Positions 15,369 to 20,315 of a stretch of 20,315 nucleotides of DNA are shown piece by piece (positions within the stretch are counted from its first letter, which is position 1; every line of letters starts with the position of its first letter). Source of the stretch: Bacteroidota bacterium (GTDB taxonomy: Bacteria > Bacteroidota > Bacteroidia > Flavobacteriales > Weeksellaceae); NCBI GenBank assembly GCA_023423715.1, contig JAFAFC010000022.1:1-20315 (forward strand), given 5' to 3'. A program made the translations under genes and the position numbers. Below the pieces are notes generated by a model. It was not told where the DNA came from. It saw only the letters and a program-made list of their open reading frames with translations, and ran no database searches.

Positions 15369-15427
15369 AAAATTTACGGATTTTATAAGTTAAAAAATAA
15401 GCTTTAGTAGCCTAAAATTAGCGATTG

Positions 15428-15458
15428 CAAATATACAACATAAAAAGGCCTTTGTCAA
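15428..15458 (-). promoter_or_regulatory. Promoter of queA
   Basis: TTG (15458-15456 on the minus strand), a 20-bp spacer, then TATATTTG (15435-15428). It fits the Bacteroidota consensus in both boxes and spacing. The predicted start near 15421 leaves a leader of about 50 nt. Confidence 0.7.
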
Positions 15459-15514
15459 GTTTTAAATAAAAAGAAAAATTATCTACAAAACACGCATTTT
15501 AAAGTTAAAATTAT

Positions 15515-15550
15515 TAGATTTGTGAAACAAAAAACCAAATCATTTGATTT
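15515..15550 (+). promoter_or_regulatory. -7 box and start-abutting palindrome of the GH109 operon
   Basis: TAGATTTG (15515-15522) exactly matches TAnnTTTG, with no clear -33 box. Transcription would start near 15529. A perfect 14-bp palindrome, AAATCA-TT-TGATTT (15537-15550), ends at the base before the ATG. It could be an operator or a translation-controlling hairpin, or chance in AT-rich DNA. Confidence 0.45.
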
Positions 15551-16945
15551 ATGAAAAATATTAGCAGACGAAATTTCATTAGGACAGCAAGTGCCGCTGG
15601 CCTTGGAGCAGCCTTAATGCCGAATACGTTATTTGGCTTCAATTATAACTTTAATCCTTCCAAAAAAGTGAGAATTGGAATGATTGGTGTCGGTATGAGA
15701 GGACAGAGTAACTTGAGTATTTTAGCAAAAAGAGACGATGTAGAAATTGTTGCTATGGCGGATCCAGACCCAAGAATGATGAAGTCTGCTCAAAATATTT
15801 TAACTAAAAATAAAAAAGCAACTGCCAAGGAATTCGGAAATGGCGACCACGATTATAGAAACCTTCTAAAGTTAGCAAACGTTGATGCGGTAATAATTTC
15901 TACACCATGGGAATGGCATAAAATCCAAGGTTTGGAGGCCATGAAAGCGAAAAAAATCGTTGGAATGGAAGTTGGAGGCGCTTTAACTGTTGACGAATGT
16001 TGGGACTATGTAAAAGTGTCTGAACAAACAGGGATTCCTGTTTTTGCAATGGAAAACGTATGCTACAGACGGGACGTTATGGCTATTTTAAATATGGTTC
16101 GTAAAGGAATGTTTGGTGAAATTATCCACGGACAAGGTGGGTATATGCATGATTTACGTGGAGTTTTATTCAACGATGGGGTTACGCCGTATAATTCAGG
16201 AGCTGAGTTTGGCGAAAAAGGATTTAGTGAAGCAAAATGGAGAACCGATCATTATGTAAAACGTAATGGTGAGTTGTATCCTACTCACGGTTTGGGTCCA
16301 GTGGCGATGACTATGGATATCAACCGTGGTAATAGACTATTACGTCTTTCTTCATTCTCATCCAAAGCGAGAGGCTTGCATGAATACATCGTTAATCATG
16401 AGAAAGGAGGCGCAAACCACCCTAATGCAAAAGTAAAATTCAAGCAAGGCGATATTGTAACAACACAAATTGCTTGTGAAAACGGAGAAACAATTTTACT
16501 AACTCACGATACGAGTTTACAAAGACCTTATAACCTAGGCTTCAAAGTTCAAGGAACAAAAGGACTTTGGGAAGATTTTGGTTCAGGTGGATTTGACCAA
16601 GGATTCATTTATTTTGAAAATCTAATGAAACACTCTCATCAGTGGGATAACACAAAAAAATGGATGGAAGAATACGATCATCCAATGTGGAAAAAATACG
16701 AATCTTTAGCTGCTGGTTCGGGCCACGGTGGTATGGACTGGTTCTTAATTAATACTTTTGTGGAATGTATCAAGCGTAATGTGGAATTCCCAATGGATGT
16801 TTATGACTTGGCTACTTGGTATGCTATCACGCCATTAAGTGAGCAATCCATTGCGAAAAATGGACAAGTTGTGGATATCCCAGATTTCACAAAAGGAAAA
16901 TATAAAAACAGAAAACCCGTTTTTGGATTAAATGACGAATACTAA
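15551..16945 (+). CDS. Exported GH109-type alpha-N-acetylgalactosaminidase (Gfo/Idh/MocA fold)
   Basis: The protein has 464 residues. GH109 enzymes remove terminal alpha-linked GalNAc, such as the blood group A determinant, by an NAD+-dependent oxidation-elimination route. The start has a twin-arginine signal (SRRNFI, 5-10) and a hydrophobic stretch, so it is exported folded with bound cofactor. The Rossmann motif GMIGVGMRG (43-51) and ADPDP (70-74) bind NAD. Residues that match the family's active site are E140 in MEVGGA, Y172 in NVCYRRDVMAILNM, Y243 and H246 in ELYPTHG, and Y327 in LQRPYN. Long stretches agree with the Elizabethkingia GH109 enzyme as I recall it (KVSEQTG, FSEAKWRT, NRGNRLLRLSSF, YDHPMWKK, GHGGMD). 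It overlaps the next gene by 14 bp. Other Gfo/Idh sugar dehydrogenases are the alternative, but the extent of agreement makes GH109 likely. Confidence 0.88.
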   Translation: MKNISRRNFIRTASAAGLGAALMPNTLFGFNYNFNPSKKVRIGMIGVGMRGQSNLSILAKRDDVEIVAMADPDPRMMKSAQNILTKNKKATAKEFGNGDHDYRNLLKLANVDAVIISTPWEWHKIQGLEAMKAKKIVGMEVGGALTVDECWDYVKVSEQTGIPVFAMENVCYRRDVMAILNMVRKGMFGEIIHGQGGYMHDLRGVLFNDGVTPYNSGAEFGEKGFSEAKWRTDHYVKRNGELYPTHGLGPVAMTMDINRGNRLLRLSSFSSKARGLHEYIVNHEKGGANHPNAKVKFKQGDIVTTQIACENGETILLTHDTSLQRPYNLGFKVQGTKGLWEDFGSGGFDQGFIYFENLMKHSHQWDNTKKWMEEYDHPMWKKYESLAAGSGHGGMDWFLINTFVECIKRNVEFPMDVYDLATWYAITPLSEQSIAKNGQVVDIPDFTKGKYKNRKPVFGLNDEY

Positions 16946-17840
16946 AAAAACGATGGTCATCATGGCAGGTGGCCTAGGAAGCAGATATAAAGGACTAAAG
17001 CAAATTGACGGAATCCTTCCCAATAATTCGACAATTCTTGAATACTCGATGTATGACGGGATACGAAATGGATTCAACAAGTTTGTTTTTATCATCAACA
17101 AACATATTCCGGAAGCTTTCATTGAGAAAGTTTCTGGAATTCTTAATACTTTAAAATTTGAATATCACTGGATTGTTCAAGATTTGGACAAGTTTGTGAC
17201 CATCCCAAGTTTACTAGAGAATAGAGAAAAACCTTGGGGAACTGGTCATGCGGTTTTATGTACAAAAGATGTTGTCAACGAGCCTTTCATCGTTATTAAT
17301 GCCGATGATTTTTATGGTGAAGATGCCTATCAAAAGGCATCAACATTAATTGATAAAGAAATTTCGGAAACAAAATATGCATTAATTCCATTTTCTCTGG
17401 AAAATACATTGAGTAAAAACGGTAGCGTTTCTCGCGGTTTATGTCAATTTGATGCTTCAGGAAAGCTTGATGATATCGAAGAAATCACCGATATTTTAGC
17501 TGAAAATGATGAAATCTTCTTCTTAAAAAATGAAGAAAGACACGTTCTTCCTGCACAGTCACTAGTTTCGATGAATTTTTGGATTTTTCATCCTTCCATT
17601 TTTCCTTATTTAGAATCTGGTTTTCAGAAATTTTTAGAGAATTCACCCGCAATAAAGGCGGAGTTTTTCTTACCAAGTTTGGTGGATGAATTGGTAAAAA
17701 CAGGAAAAGTTGAAGTACAATCTTCAGCCACTAATGCACTTTGGAAAGGCGTAACCTATCCTGAAGACAAGATAGAATTGCAAGAATTCTTAACTATTCA
17801 GACTCAGGCAAATCATTATCCAGAATTTTTATGGAGCTAA
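16932..17840 (+). CDS. Sugar-1-phosphate nucleotidyltransferase
   Basis: The protein has 302 residues. It is an NDP-sugar pyrophosphorylase that joins a sugar 1-phosphate to an NTP and releases pyrophosphate. The signature AGGLGSRYKGLKQI (12-25) is the G-x-G-x-R...K nucleotide loop of the NTP-transferase fold. PWGTGHAV (101-108) contacts the base, and NADDFYG (123-129) supplies the metal-binding Asp125/Asp126. It lacks the C-terminal left-handed beta-helix of GlmU-type enzymes. The sugar and the NTP are not determined by the sequence. It overlaps the GH109 gene by 14 bp and the kinase gene by 10 bp, so translation is probably coupled. With the kinase next door it would activate the kinase product, possibly GalNAc-1-P to UDP-GalNAc. 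The protein should be cytoplasmic. Confidence 0.85.
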   Translation: MTNTKKTMVIMAGGLGSRYKGLKQIDGILPNNSTILEYSMYDGIRNGFNKFVFIINKHIPEAFIEKVSGILNTLKFEYHWIVQDLDKFVTIPSLLENREKPWGTGHAVLCTKDVVNEPFIVINADDFYGEDAYQKASTLIDKEISETKYALIPFSLENTLSKNGSVSRGLCQFDASGKLDDIEEITDILAENDEIFFLKNEERHVLPAQSLVSMNFWIFHPSIFPYLESGFQKFLENSPAIKAEFFLPSLVDELVKTGKVEVQSSATNALWKGVTYPEDKIELQEFLTIQTQANHYPEFLWS

Positions 17841-18862
17841 ACCAAATTGTTCAACAATACCTTGGTATTGGCGATTTTCAATCTTCAGAAATTGTAAGTG
17901 GATTGATTAACACCACCCTACTTATTGAAAAAAATGGAGAAAAATACATTCTTCAAAAAATAAATCATGGCGTATTTTTAGAACCAGAAGCCTTAGTAAA
18001 TAATCATTTGCAAATTAATTTGGTTCTAAAAAATGCCGATTATCAAAGAGAAATCATTGATATCATTCCGACTTTGGAAGGCGGTTTACTTTTGAAAGAT
18101 TCGCAAGAACATTTTTGGAGAATGACGCGTTTTGTAGAGAATGCAACAACTTTTCTTAAAGTTCCCAATAAGGAAATCGCTTTGGAAGCAGCCATTTGTT
18201 TAAGTGAGTTTTATCGTATTATTAACGAAAAACAATTATTGATTCAAGATCCACTTCCTGGATTTATCAATTTCAAAAAACGTACAGACGATTTTATTTC
18301 GGCTTTAGAAAGTGCTTCGGAAGAGCGTAAAATAAAAGCTTCAGAAGAAATTAAAGCCATAAAAAATCAGCTTCATCTTCCTGAAAAATGGTTGCAACTT
18401 TTGGAGGAAGAAAAACTTCCAAAACGAATTATTCATGCCGATCCAAAAATCAGCAATATTTTGTTTGACTGCAAAGAAAAAGCTACCGCAGTCATTGATT
18501 TGGACACCATCATGGAAGACAGTATTTTATATGATTTCGGGGATATGGTTCGTTCGTATTGCAACAAAACAGATGAGGACGATGCTACGTTACAAGAAAA
18601 TTTCGATGGTGAAATTTATAAAGTGATCAAACAAGGTTTCTTGTCGAAATTAGAAGATTTATTAACTGATTCCGAAAAAGAAAATCTAGATTACGCCGCT
18701 CAGGTGGTGATATACATTCAAGCGGTTCGTTTCCTTTCCGATTATCTAAACAACGACAGTTACTACCACACAAATTACCCAGATCATAATTTGGATCGAA
18801 CTAAAAATCAACTTCAGTTATTGAAAAACCTACAGGATTACCAAAATACAGTTCCTATATAA
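17831..18862 (+). CDS. APH-fold anomeric sugar kinase (NahK-like)
   Basis: The protein has 343 residues and the aminoglycoside-phosphotransferase/protein-kinase-like fold. The ATP-loop region reads VSGLINTTLLIEKNGEKYILQKIN, with Lys43 as the likely ATP-phosphate ligand. The catalytic loop HADPKISNILFD (202-213) carries Asp204 and Asn209. The metal-binding motif VIDLDTIM has Asp223, and YDFGDMVRSYC (234-244) follows. This loop set resembles N-acetylhexosamine 1-kinase, which phosphorylates free GlcNAc or GalNAc at C1. The same fold also serves homoserine, choline and aminoglycoside kinases, so substrate is inferred from the neighbouring pyrophosphorylase and glycosidase. The start ATG 17831 overlaps the upstream stop by 10 bp. 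Its 3' end overlaps the convergent secreted-protein gene by 25 bp. Confidence 0.83.
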   Translation: MELNQIVQQYLGIGDFQSSEIVSGLINTTLLIEKNGEKYILQKINHGVFLEPEALVNNHLQINLVLKNADYQREIIDIIPTLEGGLLLKDSQEHFWRMTRFVENATTFLKVPNKEIALEAAICLSEFYRIINEKQLLIQDPLPGFINFKKRTDDFISALESASEERKIKASEEIKAIKNQLHLPEKWLQLLEEEKLPKRIIHADPKISNILFDCKEKATAVIDLDTIMEDSILYDFGDMVRSYCNKTDEDDATLQENFDGEIYKVIKQGFLSKLEDLLTDSEKENLDYAAQVVIYIQAVRFLSDYLNNDSYYHTNYPDHNLDRTKNQLQLLKNLQDYQNTVPI

Positions 18863-19500
18863 TTGGGTTTTTCTGGAATAGTTACAACCAAGGTCGCATT
18901 TTTATCCTGCACTAATTTGTAGTGCATGGTATCTTCTTTAGAACCAAATTTTAATGTAGCTTCTTTCACTTTAAAATTGTCTTTTGGTTGCAGTTCTTTC
19001 CAATTCTCATAAGGATGAACGCCAATAAGTTGAAAAGCTTTAAAATAGTTTCGATCCGTGGGCTCGGTCACTAAATCATAGGTTCTTAGTTTTTTCTTTT
19101 TCTTCGAATTCGAGAAAACTAAAAAATCATATCCGGATTCTTTTTTAGAAAATGTAAAATCCATGTTTTTCGCTTTTGTATTAATAACATTCTGCGAATT
19201 CTTATAGTTTAATTTAAACGTCGTTTGTCCGTTTTCTGTAAGCTGTTCGACATCATATTCATGAATTTTTTTATTATTCATATCTACTAATTGCCCCACT
19301 AATTTTTTGTAAGGAACGTTATAAACCAATAGAAAATAATTAGGATCTTGGCTTAAATACACCACTCTTTCTTCAACCCCACTTTTCTTATTACAACACG
19401 TCCATTGGTATTTTGCGAGATAATCAAAAGTAACGGTTTGTCCAAAATATAAACTTGAACAAAGCAAAAAAACTGAAGCAAGGATAGAATTTATTCTCAT
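18838..19500 (-). CDS. Secreted hypothetical protein, paralogue A
   Basis: The protein has 220 residues. MRINSILASVFLLCSSLYFGQ is a Sec signal peptide ending before Q21. The mature start TVTFDYLAKY matches the neighbour's IYTFDYFVKL, so the two are tandem paralogues. The mature protein is beta-rich and polar, with a CC pair (TCCNKK, near 34-39) and a lysine run (SKKKKKLR). No known domain, lipobox or sorting signal is recognised. Its 3' end overlaps the end of the kinase gene by 25 bp, tail to tail. The upstream region carries a 20-bp sequence identical to that of paralogue B, in promoter position. Location is the periplasm or outside. The function is unknown. Confidence 0.7.
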   Translation of the reverse strand: MRINSILASVFLLCSSLYFGQTVTFDYLAKYQWTCCNKKSGVEERVVYLSQDPNYFLLVYNVPYKKLVGQLVDMNNKKIHEYDVEQLTENGQTTFKLNYKNSQNVINTKAKNMDFTFSKKESGYDFLVFSNSKKKKKLRTYDLVTEPTDRNYFKAFQLIGVHPYENWKELQPKDNFKVKEATLKFGSKEDTMHYKLVQDKNATLVVTIPEKPNYIGTVFW

Positions 19501-19504
19501 GAGG

Positions 19505-19526
19505 TTTGTTTTTGAAAAGATAGAAA
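19505..19526 (-). promoter_or_regulatory. Repeated upstream element of paralogue A
   Basis: The plus-strand sequence TTGTTTTTGAAAAGATAGAA, 6 nt above the start codon, recurs at 20236-20255 above paralogue B. On the minus strand it contains TATCTTTT, one base from TAnnTTTG. It is either a conserved promoter/leader or a duplication remnant. Confidence 0.5.
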
Positions 19527-20231
19527 TTATTTAGTTACATTGACTTTAAAAGATGGATTTTTAGGTACCTTTGGCGTTTCTTTCCATATCAATTGTGATG
19601 GCATTTCTAAAGTTAAATTGATTTTTTTTAGTTCTATTATTTTCGTTTTGTGAAAAACATCTACCCTGTCAAATGAAGACTCCTTATTCACAACCTTATA
19701 AGGTAAAGTTTGCATAATTTCACTTATTGCATTCATTAAGTTCTTTTCAAAATAATAATCGCCAGGTAAGATAATTAGATTGTCGTCACTCTTCTCAAAT
19801 CTGACAATCGAAGTAAGATTTGTTACTAAACCATTTTTTGTAGGAGGAATTTTGATTTTGTATGTAAGAGAATCTAGCTTCGTAATCTTTATCTTCTTCG
19901 CTTTTTTTTTAGAATCAGTGGGCAAGTCATTACCGAACTGAAAACTTTCGACATACTTAAAGTTTAAGTCACCATTCCTTTCTTCCACTATAAACTCATG
20001 TCTTATATTTCTCTCCTTATCAAAGAGCGACGATGTAAAAGCTTGTCGAGTTTTCTCCAGATTTAGACTCAAACCTGAGGTAGAGTTATATATGTAACTT
20101 TGTTCAACTTCCCGATGCTCTCCATGTACCGTACTTTTTCTATTGAGTTTAACAAAATAATCGAATGTATAAATCTGCGAAAAAGCAAAAAATGAACTAA
20201 AAGTGAAGAAAATAGTACAAATAACTCTCAT
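19527..20231 (-). CDS. Secreted hypothetical protein, paralogue B
   Basis: The protein has 234 residues. MRVICTIFFTFSSFFAFSQ is a signal peptide, cleaved before Q19. The mature protein begins IYTFDYFVKL and shares with paralogue A the signal, the TFDY start and a late polar, Lys-rich part (KKKAKKIKITKLDS). It has no cysteine pair like that of A and no lipobox. I do not recognise a domain, and no T9SS or SusD-like features are seen. It stops 26 nt upstream of A on the same strand, with no terminator between them, so both could come from one or two transcripts. The same 20-bp element lies 4 nt above its start. A further copy could lie beyond the right edge. The function is unknown. Confidence 0.7.
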   Translation of the reverse strand: MRVICTIFFTFSSFFAFSQIYTFDYFVKLNRKSTVHGEHREVEQSYIYNSTSGLSLNLEKTRQAFTSSLFDKERNIRHEFIVEERNGDLNFKYVESFQFGNDLPTDSKKKAKKIKITKLDSLTYKIKIPPTKNGLVTNLTSIVRFEKSDDNLIILPGDYYFEKNLMNAISEIMQTLPYKVVNKESSFDRVDVFHKTKIIELKKINLTLEMPSQLIWKETPKVPKNPSFKVNVTK

Positions 20232-20235
20232 GAAC

Positions 20236-20256
20236 TTGTTTTTGAAAAGATAGAAA
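20236..20256 (-). promoter_or_regulatory. Repeated upstream element of paralogue B
   Basis: Second copy of the sequence at 19506-19525, 4 nt above the start codon of paralogue B, with the same TATCTTTT on the minus strand. Outside this element the flanks diverge. Confidence 0.5.
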
Positions 20257-20315
20257 ATAAATCGTAACGAAGCGTTTTTAATTTTTTGCTTTACAACAAG
20301 TTTCGGGGGGCGCGG

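Overview
This is AT-rich bacterial chromosome from the Bacteroidota, most likely class Flavobacteriia. Three things point there. Promoters fit the TTG / TAnnTTTG pattern rather than the sigma-70 pattern, and Shine-Dalgarno sequences are scarce. A fused E1 alpha/beta 2-oxoacid dehydrogenase and a SusC-plug-like segment are typical of the group. The GH109-type protein closely resembles the Elizabethkingia enzyme as recalled. No IS element, tRNA, rRNA or CRISPR array was found. Most of the window is ordinary chromosome with a few accessory patches.

Layout from left to right: a patatin-like hydrolase (minus, cut by the left edge); an NHL-like surface lipoprotein (plus) bracketed by two near-identical 30-bp hairpin repeats; lpd (E3, minus); an ECF sigma factor followed by a membrane-anchored VWA/YfbK-type protein carrying a TonB-plug-like segment (minus operon); a DCC-type (DUF393) membrane protein behind a small four-helix membrane protein (minus); a GbsR/MarR-type regulator with a palindrome over its promoter; the 809-aa E1 alpha/beta fusion; a long-chain polyprenyl synthase; and a plus-strand stretch with a promoter and a terminator-like hairpin but no intact gene. 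Then come rlmN plus a secreted propeller-like protein (minus operon), queA (minus), a divergent three-gene plus-strand operon, and two secreted tandem paralogues (minus).

The most coherent system is the operon at 15551-18862: a Tat-exported GH109-type alpha-N-acetylgalactosaminidase, a sugar-1-phosphate nucleotidyltransferase and an APH-fold sugar kinase, with both junctions overlapping (14 and 10 bp). Together they suggest a route in which GalNAc is released from host or environmental glycans, phosphorylated at C1 and activated to a nucleotide sugar. The second unusual locus is the sigma factor/VWA pair at 3149-6094, where the probable anti-sigma protein carries a SusC-type plug imitation and a MIDAS domain on the far side of the membrane.

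Housekeeping content (lpd, E1, polyprenyl synthase, rlmN, queA) is complete and shows conserved catalytic motifs. Intrinsic terminators follow lpd, the VWA gene, E1 and queA. Function calls rest on motif recognition by eye; no database search was possible.
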